NCBI GenBank assembly: GCA_964601085.1
Contig: CAZRLN010000002.1
Coordinates: 62,001-126,000 of the forward strand
Direction of reading: 5' to 3'
Source of the DNA: UBA1444 sp964601085
Lineage (GTDB): Bacteria > Bacillota > Negativicutes > UBA1444
Length of the DNA stretch: 64,000 bases
The translations under genes and the position numbers were made by a program. Numbering within the stretch: the stretch's first letter is position 1; every line of letters starts with the position of its first letter. The notes under the pieces are model-generated. The model was not told the DNA's origin. It was given only the letters and a program-made list of their open reading frames with translations, and searched no databases. Shown here one piece after another: positions 43,773 to 52,135 of this stretch.

Positions 43773-44691
43773 GATTACGCTCCTCGTCTGCCTGGTTGGA
43801 TGGTATTGTTCCTTGTAATGATTTCTGGGCATACCGCAGCCATTGACGCGCCGCAAAAGAAAGATGGCGATTCTTCTCCCAAATAACAGCCAAGTTCCAG
43901 CGTAATGGAGAATCTTCCAGCATGAGCATCTGAACCTGATTTTTTGCGTTCATTTCCCATACTTTTTGCGGCAGAAAGCCGATTCCTAAATTTTCCGCAA
44001 CCATACCGACAATAAAATCCCATTGGGAAGTCTGACAGGCAATCTGTGGAGAAAAACCCAGTTCTCGACATTGATCGATGATTTGATCATGGAGCGTGAA
44101 ATCTTCGCGAAACATGATGAACTTGTCCATCGACAAACTTTTCATGGACACGCTCGTTTCCCCGTGAAAGCGATGTCCGGGACCAACAATGACAACTACC
44201 GGTTCACAAACAAACTCAAACACTTCGAAATGAGAATCCCGCAACGGCAACTGCACGATGCCCAAATCCAGTTCCCCCGCTAATAATCCCTGCTCTACCC
44301 GTTTGGAACCGAATTCGAGCCATTGGATCGAGATTTGGGGAAATTTCTTACTGAACTCGCCGGCTATCTTCGAGAAGTATCCGACGCCAGCCATCGGCGG
44401 CATACCGATCCGAATGTTTCCTGTTCGTAAATTCGCTACGTCATCCAGTTCTGCGCTCAGATTCTGAAATGCTTTCACAATATCTTGGGCCGGTTTTATT
44501 ATCGCCTTGCCGGCATCGGTCAGTTCCACTTTTTTTGTCGCCCGGTTGAATAACGCGACGCCGAGTTCTTCTTCCAGATTGCGAACCATTTTACTTATGG
44601 TTGGTTGCGTGATAAACAGTTCTTCGGCCGCAGCCGAAAAACTGCGTTTTCTGGCTACTTCCGTAAAATAAAGCAAATGCCGGATTTCCAT
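43765..44691 (-). CDS. LysR family transcriptional regulator
   Basis: A 308-residue LysR protein with the N-terminal helix-turn-helix (about 3-60, RSFSAAAEELFITQPTISKMVRNLE) and a PBP2-type effector domain (about 90-295). It is divergent from two tiny genes at 44816-45067 and overlaps recG. The classical target would be the divergent promoter in the 124-bp gap. The effector is unknown. Confidence 0.92.
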   Translation of the reverse strand: MEIRHLLYFTEVARKRSFSAAAEELFITQPTISKMVRNLEEELGVALFNRATKKVELTDAGKAIIKPAQDIVKAFQNLSAELDDVANLRTGNIRIGMPPMAGVGYFSKIAGEFSKKFPQISIQWLEFGSKRVEQGLLAGELDLGIVQLPLRDSHFEVFEFVCEPVVVIVGPGHRFHGETSVSMKSLSMDKFIMFREDFTLHDQIIDQCRELGFSPQIACQTSQWDFIVGMVAENLGIGFLPQKVWEMNAKNQVQMLMLEDSPLRWNLAVIWEKNRHLSFAARQWLRYAQKSLQGTIPSNQADEERNHG

Positions 44692-44728
44692 CTCATCCTC
44701 CTAAAATAGACATCGAGAATGATCGCCA

Positions 44729-44756
44729 TTGATACTATTCATTTTACATATATTAT
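44729..44756 (+). promoter_or_regulatory. Candidate promoter of the two tiny genes
   Basis: TTGATA (44729-44734), 16 bp, TATTAT (44751-44756), in the gap between lysR and the 31-codon gene, about 60 bp before its ATG. Confidence 0.45.
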
Positions 44757-44815
44757 TGCTGGAAGTACACTAAAAGAAAAGAGTATTTAAATGAAGAACT
44801 CGAGGAGGTAGACCG

Positions 44816-44911
44816 ATGGACAAAAACACACTGATTGCTTATACCAATTTGGCGACGTTACTGGACAAAATCATGCGACGTTACCACAATATCAACACTT
44901 GCCAATTTTAA
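44816..44911 (+). CDS. 31-residue microprotein, unknown
   Basis: An ATG preceded by a near-perfect ribosome site (GAGGAGGT, about 6 nt before) opens a frame of 31 codons ending in TAA at 44909-44911. The peptide has a short amphipathic middle (LATLLDKIMRRY) and a Cys near the end. No family is recognised. It ends 15 bp before the next tiny gene, which also has a strong ribosome site, and both lie opposite a LysR gene. Confidence 0.6.
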   Translation: MDKNTLIAYTNLATLLDKIMRRYHNINTCQF

Positions 44912-44926
44912 AGGAGATGAAGCTTT

Positions 44927-45067
44927 ATGGAACGTTACTGTGAATATTGCGGCAAAGATATCCGGGACGAAGCCGTGTTCTGCCCTTTTTGCGGCAGCAA
45001 TCCAGTCGCGGTAACCGGCAATTTCGAGCGGAAGGAAGATGCCGAACCCATAAAATCGGTCGCGTAA
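44927..45067 (+). CDS. 46-residue zinc-ribbon protein
   Basis: AAGGAGATG lies just upstream of ATG 44927. The peptide is a single zinc ribbon: C5-x2-C8 and C19-x2-C22 (YCEYCG ... FCPFCG), followed by an acidic tail. It is too short for standard gene finders with a 60-residue cut-off. Likely co-transcribed with the 31-residue gene and ended by a terminator at 45092. Confidence 0.75.
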   Translation: MERYCEYCGKDIRDEAVFCPFCGSNPVAVTGNFERKEDAEPIKSVA

Positions 45068-45091
45068 TAAAAACATGCCGGATTTATTCTT

Positions 45092-45117
45092 AAGCAAGGC
45101 GATATGCCTTGCTTTTT
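45092..45117 (+). terminator. Terminator after the zinc-ribbon microgene
   Basis: AAGCAAGGC (45092-45100), loop GATAT, GCCTTGCTT (45106-45114) running into TTTTT. It shows that the two tiny genes form their own transcript, separate from rpmB. Confidence 0.9.
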
Positions 45118-45197
45118 CCTTTCTGCCTATGTTAAAATTACTTCGTTGTTCAGCGTGAATACGTACTTAACCCTCAAGATTGAAGGAGGTGTAATTG

Positions 45198-45386
45198 ATG
45201 GCCAATTTGTGTGAAGTCTGCGGAAAAGGTGAACGCAGCGGATTTAATGTCAGCCATTCCCACCTTAAAACCAAACGGACTTGGAAACCGAACATTCAAC
45301 GCGTCCGCGCTTTGGTGAAAGGTGAAATCACTCGTCTGAATGTTTGCACCCGTTGCCTGCGCTCCGGGAAAGTCGTTCGTCCCTAG
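45198..45386 (+). CDS. rpmB: 50S ribosomal protein L28
   Basis: A 62-residue L28 with the zinc-binding type cysteines C5-x2-C8 and C-x2-C late (CTRC), the conserved GERSGFNVSHSH and KTKRTWKPNIQ. ATG 45198 has GAAGGAGGTG upstream; the TTG just before it is not needed. Monocistronic, with terminators on both sides. Confidence 0.96.
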   Translation: MANLCEVCGKGERSGFNVSHSHLKTKRTWKPNIQRVRALVKGEITRLNVCTRCLRSGKVVRP

Positions 45387-45414
45387 TTTTTCGAGTTTCC
45401 ATTAAATTCGAATT

Positions 45415-45457
45415 AAAAAAGATTGTGCTGAAAATTTGTTTCGGCACAATCTTTTTT
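45415..45457. terminator. Bidirectional terminator between rpmB and hslO
   Basis: AAAGATTGTGCTGAAA (45418-45433) pairs with TTTCGGCACAATCTTT (45439-45454) with one G-T pair. T-runs flank both ends, so it can serve both rpmB and hslO. Confidence 0.9.
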
Positions 45458-45489
45458 ATTGTCATTGTATTGCATCGGTACAATCGAAC

Positions 45490-46368
45490 CTACTGGTCGG
45501 CTTTTTTCTTGCCTGACTGAATTTGTTTTAATTCCGCCGCATCAAAGCGATAAAGCTCGTTGCAGAAATTGCAGCGAACTTCCGCCTGCCCGTCCTGTAA
45601 CATGGCGGTGAGTTCCGCTTCCCCCAGGCTGTTGATCATCGCAGTTACGCGTTGCCGGCTGCACGTACAGGAAAAAGCAACCGGTTCCGGGTCATAGACG
45701 GTGTCGTCGGCTACTCCCGCCAGCAGCAGCCGAATCATTCCGGCTGCTGTCACTCCCTCAAAGGCCAGCTGGGAAGGTGAGGAAACCAGAATCAGATTTT
45801 TTTCAATGGCGCCCAATACCTCTTCCGTGGCATCAGGCATCACCTGCACCAAAAATCCGGCGGCGCCGGCGACATGGCCGTCGGAATCGACCAACACGCC
45901 CAACCCAACTGTGGACGGAATCTGTTCCGACTCCAAAAGATACCGGGTGATGTCTTCGGCGATTTCACCGGAAACGAGCTCCACGGTTCCCGTGAATACT
46001 TCACGCTGTGGATTGAACCGGGTTACATACAGCATCCCCCATCCGATTCCTTCGCCCACCGGAAGTTTTCCATTTACGGCCGGCAAATCGGCAGCGGGGT
46101 TGTGAACATAGCCGCGCACACAATGCCTCGAAGGCGTATCGCCGACAACATCGCCCAGGGGTCCATCGCCGGATAGCCGAACTGTGATGCATTCATCGCC
46201 CTTGAGGTTTTCCGAGAGCAGTAACGCCGCCGTCATCGCTCGTCCTATTGCCGCAGTCGCCAGTGGGCTGCAATGATGGCGTTTTCTGGCCTCTTCCGTC
46301 AACTCCGTGGTAATGGCGGCTACCAGGCGAACTCCCGGCGCAATCGCCGTCACGATATGGTCAGACAT
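45490..46368 (-). CDS. hslO: Redox-regulated chaperone Hsp33
   Basis: A 292-residue holdase activated by oxidation. The C-terminal redox zinc switch is complete: C-x-C (SCTCSR) and C-x2-C (RCNFCNE). ATG 46368 overlaps the end of ribH by 8 bp, so it is transcribed with the riboflavin operon and may share its FMN control. Confidence 0.95.
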   Translation of the reverse strand: MSDHIVTAIAPGVRLVAAITTELTEEARKRHHCSPLATAAIGRAMTAALLLSENLKGDECITVRLSGDGPLGDVVGDTPSRHCVRGYVHNPAADLPAVNGKLPVGEGIGWGMLYVTRFNPQREVFTGTVELVSGEIAEDITRYLLESEQIPSTVGLGVLVDSDGHVAGAAGFLVQVMPDATEEVLGAIEKNLILVSSPSQLAFEGVTAAGMIRLLLAGVADDTVYDPEPVAFSCTCSRQRVTAMINSLGEAELTAMLQDGQAEVRCNFCNELYRFDAAELKQIQSGKKKADQ

Positions 46369-46837
46369 TGCCGGGTTCCCAACTTTTGAGAAGGTTGGCC
46401 ATCTCGATTGCGGTCATGGCCGCATCGAATCCTTTATTGCCGGCCTTGGTTCCGGCCCGTTCAATCGCCTGCTCGATAGTGTCGGTGGTCAATACGCCAA
46501 ATACGGTAGGTACGCCGGTTTGCAGGCCAACATGCGCTACCCCTTTTGTCACTTCGTTCGAGACGTAATCAAAATGCGGAGTGCTGCCACGAATCACCGC
46601 GCCCAGACAAATGACCGCGTCAAACTTGCCGCTGTTGGCCATTTTCTGCGCCGCCAGCGGGATTTCAAACGCGCCCGGCACCCAGGCCATCGTCATATTG
46701 TCCTCCAACGCGCCATGTCGGGTCAAGGCATCGATTGCTCCGCTAACCAGTTTATTGGTGATGAATTCGTTGAACCGGGCCGCGACAATTCCGATTCGCA
46801 ACCCTTCCGCCGTCAGTTTTCCTTCCAATACTTTCAT
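46361..46837 (-). CDS. ribH: 6,7-dimethyl-8-ribityllumazine synthase
   Basis: The 158-residue lumazine synthase joins the RibBA product and the RibD product. VAARFNEFIT, VPGAFEIPLAAQ and CLGAVIRGSTPHFDYV are family signatures, including the catalytic His. ATG 46837 overlaps the ribBA stop. Confidence 0.97.
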   Translation of the reverse strand: MKVLEGKLTAEGLRIGIVAARFNEFITNKLVSGAIDALTRHGALEDNMTMAWVPGAFEIPLAAQKMANSGKFDAVICLGAVIRGSTPHFDYVSNEVTKGVAHVGLQTGVPTVFGVLTTDTIEQAIERAGTKAGNKGFDAAMTAIEMANLLKSWEPGNV

Positions 46838-48051
46838 TTCGACTCACCCTCCACTTTCAGTAAATGTCCCATTTTGGCCTTTTTGACTGCCAGATATTTT
46901 TTATTGAAGGCATTCGCCGTGATTTCCACTGGAACCCGCTCGGTGATTGTCAGGCCATAGCCTTCCAGACCGGCGCGTTTTTCCGGATTGTTGGTCAACA
47001 GGCGAATGGTGGTAAGTCCAAGATCCGATAAAATCTGGGCGCCAATCCCATATTCCCGCATATCCGGCGCAAATCCCAGCAGGACATTCGCTTCCACGGT
47101 GTCCTTGCCTTGATCCTGCAACGCATAGGCCCGGATCTTATTCGCCAACCCAATCCCCCGTCCCTCCTGCCGCATATAGAGGAGTACGCCGGAGCCTTCC
47201 TGCTCGATCCGCTTCATGGCGACCCCCAACTGATCGCCGCAGTCGCAGCGTAGAGAGCCCAATACATCGCCGGTCAGGCATTCCGAATGAACCCGCACCA
47301 AAACGTTGGCTTGATTCTCTACATCCCCCTTGACCAAAGCAAGATGGCATTGTTGGTCAATTGAACTTTCATAGGCAATCACCCGGAACGAACCGTATTT
47401 GGTCGGCAAATTAGCTTCCGCCACTCTTTCCACAACCCGTTCGTGGTGTTTGCGGTACTTGATCAAATCGGCCACCGTAATCAATTTGAGGCCATGATGG
47501 TTGGCGAACTCCATTAATTGAGGCACCCGGGCCATTGTTCCGTCTTCATTCATGATTTCGCAGATGACAGCCGCCGGATATAACCCCGCCATAATCGCCA
47601 AATCGACCGAGGCTTCCGTGTGGCCGGTCCGCCGCAAAACGCCGCCTTCACGATAACGAAGCGGGAACATGTGTCCGGGGCGACGTATGTGCTCAGGTCC
47701 CTTGCTTGGGTCAATCAATGTCTCTACTGTCAGGGCCCGTTCAAAAGCCGAAATGCCAGTTGCGACCTCGTAAGCGTCGACCGATACGGTGAAGGCGGTG
47801 CAATGCGAATCAGTGTTTTCGCAGACCATGGGACCGATTCCCAGTTGATCAAGTCGTTCGCCCTTCATGGGAACGCAGATCAATCCCCGGGCGTTTTTGG
47901 CCATAAAATTGATCATCTCCGGTGTCGCCTTGGACGCGGCGATCACCAAATCGCCTTCATTTTCGCGGTCTTCGTCATCGACTACGATGACCATCCGGCC
48001 TTCCCGGATATCCTCAACCGCTTCTTCCACAGTACTAAATTGGAACGCCAT
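46834..48051 (-). CDS. ribBA: Bifunctional DHBP synthase / GTP cyclohydrolase II
   Basis: A 405-residue fusion. RibB half (about 1-200): DDEDRENEGD and RPGHMFPLR. RibA half (about 205-400): the zinc site C-x10-C-x-C in HSECLTGDVLGSLRCDCGDQ and RQEGRGIGL. Supplies both precursors for lumazine. Follows ribE by 15 bp. Confidence 0.97.
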   Translation of the reverse strand: MAFQFSTVEEAVEDIREGRMVIVVDDEDRENEGDLVIAASKATPEMINFMAKNARGLICVPMKGERLDQLGIGPMVCENTDSHCTAFTVSVDAYEVATGISAFERALTVETLIDPSKGPEHIRRPGHMFPLRYREGGVLRRTGHTEASVDLAIMAGLYPAAVICEIMNEDGTMARVPQLMEFANHHGLKLITVADLIKYRKHHERVVERVAEANLPTKYGSFRVIAYESSIDQQCHLALVKGDVENQANVLVRVHSECLTGDVLGSLRCDCGDQLGVAMKRIEQEGSGVLLYMRQEGRGIGLANKIRAYALQDQGKDTVEANVLLGFAPDMREYGIGAQILSDLGLTTIRLLTNNPEKRAGLEGYGLTITERVPVEITANAFNKKYLAVKKAKMGHLLKVEGESK

Positions 48052-48066
48052 AACTTTTCTCCCCTT

Positions 48067-48732
48067 TCAATCCATAAACCCATGTTTCATTAAAAAACCA
48101 GTATCGATGGGTGTGGTTGCCGGTTTTGTTTTGCCTGTCTGTTCGCCGCAACGCAGCAACCGATGAACATACTTTCCTAAAACATCCGTTTCGACGTTGA
48201 CCCGACCGCCGGCTTGTTTCCGGGACAACACCGTTACATCCCACGTGTGGGGAATCAGGGAAACTTCAAACCAATCGTCACCGCAATCGACGATGGTCAG
48301 ACTGACGCCGTCGACAGCCACCGATCCCTGCGGGATGACGAAGGCCCCCAAAGAGGCCGGGATTTGGATTCGCAAAATGTTGGCATTGTCCCGCGGTGTG
48401 ACCGAAACAATTGTTCCAGTGGCGTCAACATGACCACTGACAATGTGGCCGCCCAGCCGGTCCCCTACGCGGAGCGTTCGTTCGAGATTGACAGATTCAC
48501 CGGGTTTTCGCGACGACAACGTTGTTCGATCATATGTTTCGGGCATGATGTCGACGGTGAAATTGCGGGAATCATATTCCACGACCGTCAGGCAAGCGCC
48601 ATCTACGGCGATGCTGTCGCCGATCTTCACATCCGCCAGTACTTTTTCTGCACCAACCGTCAAACGGATGGAATGGGCGCCGCGGGATACGGCCCGAACT
48701 TTACCCAATTCCTCCACAAGTCCTGTAAACAT
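48067..48732 (-). CDS. ribE: Riboflavin synthase alpha chain
   Basis: A 221-residue protein of two tandem lumazine-binding repeats; starts MFTGLVEELGKV, with SIAVDGACLTV in repeat 1 and SVAVDGVSLTI in repeat 2, and GGHIVSGHVD. Its start overlaps the end of ribD by 32 bp. Confidence 0.97.
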   Translation of the reverse strand: MFTGLVEELGKVRAVSRGAHSIRLTVGAEKVLADVKIGDSIAVDGACLTVVEYDSRNFTVDIMPETYDRTTLSSRKPGESVNLERTLRVGDRLGGHIVSGHVDATGTIVSVTPRDNANILRIQIPASLGAFVIPQGSVAVDGVSLTIVDCGDDWFEVSLIPHTWDVTVLSRKQAGGRVNVETDVLGKYVHRLLRCGEQTGKTKPATTPIDTGFLMKHGFMD

Positions 48733-49846
48733 CGCGAGCCTCCCTTCGTTTTACCCATCCTTCAATCATCAGATCATCGCCGGTATTTTGAACCCTCACA
48801 TCTTCCAATTCAACGGCCTCCGACAAACGGTCGCAGCCTGTTCCGCCGTAGGGTCCGGGTGCGCCGGCGCCGCCGATGATTTTTGGGGCGACGAACATCA
48901 CCACTTTGTCGACATAGTTGCCGAACAGGAACGAAGAATTCAGGGTTCCGCCGGCTTCTACCATGACGTGGGTTAAACAGCGTTCTCCCAAAATCCGTAA
49001 CAATGCGCCCAGATTCAACCGCCCGTTCGAGTCTTCGGGAAGCGGCAAAATCTCGATATTCTTTGCTTTCAGAGCAGCGACCCTCTCGATGGGAGCCTTA
49101 TTAGATATGGCGATAATCGTCGGCGCTTTGCCGTCGTTAACGAGTTTCGCTGACAACGGGGTTCGCGCCAGACTGTCGACAACAACCCTGACTGGCGATT
49201 TTCCACCCTCCGGCAAACGGGTGGTCAGTTCCGGGTCGTCGGCCAGAACCGTGCCGACACCGGTAATGATGGCATCGGCGGCATCACGCAGGTGGTGAAC
49301 CTCCAGCCGGGACGCTTCCCCGGTGATCCACCGGGAGTCGCCGGTGCGGGTCGCAATTTTTCCATCCAGGCTGATTCCGTTTTTCAACGTGACAAAGGGC
49401 AACTTGCAGGTAATCCACTTGATGAACGGGGCGTTCAGACTGGCGGCTTCGGTGGCCAATACGCCCGTATCGACACGGATCCCACGTTGTCGCAGTGTTT
49501 CAATGCCGCAACCGGCAACTAATGGATTGGGGTCGGTCATGGCCACGACCACCCGCTGAATACCGGCGGTTGCAATCGCTTCCGTGCAGGGGCCCGTCCG
49601 ACCAAAATGACAGCATGGTTCCAATGTCACATATATAGTCGCGTTTCTGGTTTCATTTCCGGCATCGGCAATCGCGTGGACTTCCGCATGGGCGGTACCG
49701 GCTTTTTGATGCCAGCCTCGGCCAATGACCTTGTCATCTTTCACGATGACAGCGCCCACGACCGGATTGGGGCTGGTTCGTCCCCGGCCCCGTCGGGCCA
49801 GCTCCAGCGCTTCCCGCATGTACTTTTCGTCTGTCTCCCGCTGCAT
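48701..49846 (-). CDS. ribD: Riboflavin-specific deaminase/reductase RibD
   Basis: A 381-residue bifunctional enzyme. Deaminase half (about 1-145): TAHAEVHAI and the zinc motif PCCHFGRTGPC. Reductase half (about 146-365): KNGISLDGKIATRTGDSRWIT and a late EAGGTLNSSFL. ATG 49846 with GGGGGAAGGTTT upstream is chosen; longer frames run into the terminator hairpin of the riboswitch. Confidence 0.96.
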   Translation of the reverse strand: MQRETDEKYMREALELARRGRGRTSPNPVVGAVIVKDDKVIGRGWHQKAGTAHAEVHAIADAGNETRNATIYVTLEPCCHFGRTGPCTEAIATAGIQRVVVAMTDPNPLVAGCGIETLRQRGIRVDTGVLATEAASLNAPFIKWITCKLPFVTLKNGISLDGKIATRTGDSRWITGEASRLEVHHLRDAADAIITGVGTVLADDPELTTRLPEGGKSPVRVVVDSLARTPLSAKLVNDGKAPTIIAISNKAPIERVAALKAKNIEILPLPEDSNGRLNLGALLRILGERCLTHVMVEAGGTLNSSFLFGNYVDKVVMFVAPKIIGGAGAPGPYGGTGCDRLSEAVELEDVRVQNTGDDLMIEGWVKRREARDVYRTCGGIG

Positions 49847-49859
49847 AAACCTTCCCCCA

Positions 49860-49892
49860 AAAAATAAAATCCCAAAGAAAAAATTCTTTGGG
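49860..49892 (-). terminator. Expression-platform terminator of the FMN riboswitch
   Basis: CCCAAAGAA and TTCTTTGGG (49871-49879 and 49884-49892) form a 9-bp stem with a 4-nt loop; on the minus strand it runs into a long T-rich stretch. A second small hairpin just upstream (about 49905-49919, GACCTG/CAGGTC) may be the switching helix. Confidence 0.88.
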
Positions 49893-49926
49893 AAAATAAC
49901 CACAGACCTGTAACAGGTCATATTTT

Positions 49927-50047
49927 GCCTTTTCCCATCCAGACTTTACTGTCGGCTCCGGAATTCATACCGGATCAACCTCTCGGCTCGCGGGCTTAAC
50001 CGCCGGTCAGGAATTGAAGGTTTCCCTTCTCACCATGCCCCAAAGGC
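49927..50047 (-). promoter_or_regulatory. FMN riboswitch (RFN element) controlling the rib operon
   Basis: Conserved RFN blocks are readable on the minus strand: GGGGCATGGTGAGAAGGG, GACCGGCGGTTAAGCCCGC, GAGCCGACAGTAAAGTC and GGATGGGA. P1 is closed by GCCTTT (50047-50042) with AAAAGGC (49933-49927). Binding of FMN should favour the terminator at 49860-49892 and shut down ribD-ribE-ribBA-ribH-hslO. Confidence 0.96.
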
Positions 50048-50073
50048 GCTATTCAGTTGTCCTGTTCGTATAT

Positions 50074-50102
50074 AGGATAACACTGGAATTATTAAAATGC
50101 AA
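50074..50102 (-). promoter_or_regulatory. Promoter of the FMN riboswitch and rib operon
   Basis: On the minus strand TTGCAT (50102-50097), 17 bp, TATCCT (50079-50074), about 25 bp before the riboswitch P1 helix. Confidence 0.6.
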
Positions 50103-50126
50103 GCATTCGGCAGAGTGATGTTTGGT

Positions 50127-50618
50127 TCAGCCGAGAAATTCACCAGTCTCCACGTTATATTTTATCGAACCCGACATTTCCGATACCACGCCCGTCCGGA
50201 TCACCTTGACATTTCCTTTAAAATTCGCGACTTTTGTTTTCCAGTTATAATCCACTTTGTCGGCGATGATTCGTAAATTGCCGCGCTCAAAATCGCCTCC
50301 GCCTTCAATCATGGCTACACTGTTGTTAAAAACAACATAGACGCGTTCCCCGCGGAAGGAGACTCCTTCTTGCGTCAACAACCAACCGCCTGTGCCGAAA
50401 AATTCAAGCGTGGAAAGCTTGACCTGCGCCTTATCCCCCATGATGGTTCCACTGCCGACATTGATGACGATATTGCCGGTGATCGTATACAAGCCGGTCT
50501 CCGGATCGAAAGTCTGCTTGTCTGCCCGGAAAAACTTGTTGTTGACGGCGGCGAACGAGGTTGAAGAGATACAAAAAATGAGGAACATCGAAAGAAAAAG
50601 AATCCGTGATTTTTTCAT
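50127..50618 (-). CDS. LptA/OstA-like periplasmic protein
   Basis: A 163-residue protein with a clear signal peptide (about 1-23, KKSRILFLSMFLIFC..SFA) and a beta-repeat region of the OstA/LptA type (FRADKQTFDPETGLYTITGN, later RIIADKVDYNWKT and AEFKGNVKV-like). LptA carries lipopolysaccharide across the periplasm; the presence of one fits an outer membrane. ATG 50618 with AGGAAGG upstream is chosen. It follows the tolC-like gene by 105 bp rather than lying with lpt or kds genes. Confidence 0.75.
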   Translation of the reverse strand: MKKSRILFLSMFLIFCISSTSFAAVNNKFFRADKQTFDPETGLYTITGNIVINVGSGTIMGDKAQVKLSTLEFFGTGGWLLTQEGVSFRGERVYVVFNNSVAMIEGGGDFERGNLRIIADKVDYNWKTKVANFKGNVKVIRTGVVSEMSGSIKYNVETGEFLG

Positions 50619-50723
50619 GATCAAACCTTCCTTCTCAGGTCTTACCTTCTTTCAGTTGTGAAAAAATATAACGATGATTGGTGAATCCAGCATGTATGGG
50701 CGCCGTGGGCAAGCATTGCTATA

Positions 50724-52049
50724 CTACTTGACGGGAACGCCCATGGCTTTGTCGATTTTGGCCCGGTAGTTGTTGTAGTTGTACATCGCCAGCAGGTAGT
50801 TGTTTTTGGCGGTAGTCAGGGCGACTTGGGCATCCAGAACGTCGAGGTTGGTGCCCACGCCAGCCCGGTAACGGATGACTTTGATCCGGTAGTCTTCTTC
50901 GGCTAGCCCCACCGAGGCCTTGCTGGTCTGAATGCTCTGATCGAATGACTGCAGGCTCAGATAAGTTGAACGAACGTCCAGGCGCACGCTGTCCACGGTT
51001 TGTCGCAGCTGTTCCTGGGCTTTCTTATGGGTTTCCACCGCTTTCTTCAGATTGCCGGCGGTCAAGCCCGAGTCCAGAATGTTCCAGTTGGTCGTCAGAT
51101 AGATTGTCCAATTGTAGTTCTTGCCGCCAGGGAACTGGTCGTTGTACCAGGCGGCCTGGGCGGTGGCCGTCACGGTCGGCAGGTAGCCGGCCCGGGCGAT
51201 GGTAATGGCTTCCTGAGCGCTTTTGACGGCGTCGGTGTACTGGAAGATCTCCGGCCGTTGCCGCAGCGCGGTGTCTTCACAGGCGGCCAATGGCTGCTCA
51301 TATTTTTCATAGGTCAGGTCGCCTTTGATTCCCAGATTGGTGGTCAGCGGCAAGCCAATGATGTTGTTGAGGTTGGACATGGCCAGGTCGTAGGCGTTAC
51401 GGGCTTCGATGAGGGTCTGGCGGGCCTGGGCGAGCGATACTTCGCTGCGCAGCACGTCGACCTTGGCGACTACGCCGACCTTGAACTGGACTTGGACATC
51501 CTGCAGATACTTTTCGAGCCGTTCCACCGATTCTTCACTGAGCTTGACGGAGTTGCGGGCCGCCATCAGTTTGAAGAAGGCGTCGGTGGCGTTGTATTTG
51601 AGGGTCTGCCGGGCGGCGGCGACGCCCCATTGGCTGGAATCCAGGGCCAGTTTCGCCTGACTCACCTGGCTCTCGATCTTGTTGCCGGCCCAGACGGTCC
51701 AGTTCAGGGTCAGGGCATTGGTAAACTGGTCGTCAATGAAATTGCGGTCGCCGCTGTAATACCGGTCATTATACTTTTCGCCGTGCCAAGTCCAGGAGTC
51801 CTTGTGATTGTAGCTCAGGGTCGGCCAGCGATAGGAACGGGCGGCGGTCAGCGTGCCCTTGGCGGCTTCGAATTCGAAACCGGCGATCTTGCCGCTCGGA
51901 TTGTTGCTCAGGGCCATATTGACGGCCTGATCCAGCGTGATTTCCGTTACCGGCGCCGGTTGAGCCATTGTCGAGTGTAGAGACGCAGAGGGTAAAATAA
52001 ACGCCATGGCTAGAACTAGAAGATTGAGTCTGAAGTGTTTTTTGATCAG
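50724..52049 (-). CDS. TolC-type outer membrane efflux protein
   Basis: About 441 residues with two outer membrane efflux repeats, long coiled-coil helices and a signal peptide. The first ATG (52007) falls in the middle of the signal peptide; reading upstream adds the basic start IKKHFRLNLLVLA. No ATG, GTG or TTG exists between there and the upstream stop, so CTG 52049 is proposed as the start, with GGAAAG 6 nt before it. Partners are the RND permease and adaptor genes upstream. Function: outer membrane channel of the pump. Confidence 0.85.
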   Translation of the reverse strand: MIKKHFRLNLLVLAMAFILPSASLHSTMAQPAPVTEITLDQAVNMALSNNPSGKIAGFEFEAAKGTLTAARSYRWPTLSYNHKDSWTWHGEKYNDRYYSGDRNFIDDQFTNALTLNWTVWAGNKIESQVSQAKLALDSSQWGVAAARQTLKYNATDAFFKLMAARNSVKLSEESVERLEKYLQDVQVQFKVGVVAKVDVLRSEVSLAQARQTLIEARNAYDLAMSNLNNIIGLPLTTNLGIKGDLTYEKYEQPLAACEDTALRQRPEIFQYTDAVKSAQEAITIARAGYLPTVTATAQAAWYNDQFPGGKNYNWTIYLTTNWNILDSGLTAGNLKKAVETHKKAQEQLRQTVDSVRLDVRSTYLSLQSFDQSIQTSKASVGLAEEDYRIKVIRYRAGVGTNLDVLDAQVALTTAKNNYLLAMYNYNNYRAKIDKAMGVPVK

Positions 52050-52135
52050 TTTGTTCTTTCCACTTGATATGACTTGTCGAATGGCAATCCATCCCTTTCA
52101 TCATCAAATTCTGTCGTCAACTGTTACATATTCGG

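Noticed and set aside
51000..51980. Gly-rich plus-strand frame of about 325 codons opposite the TolC gene
   Set aside because: Antisense reading of a recognisable TolC protein; low-complexity composition only.
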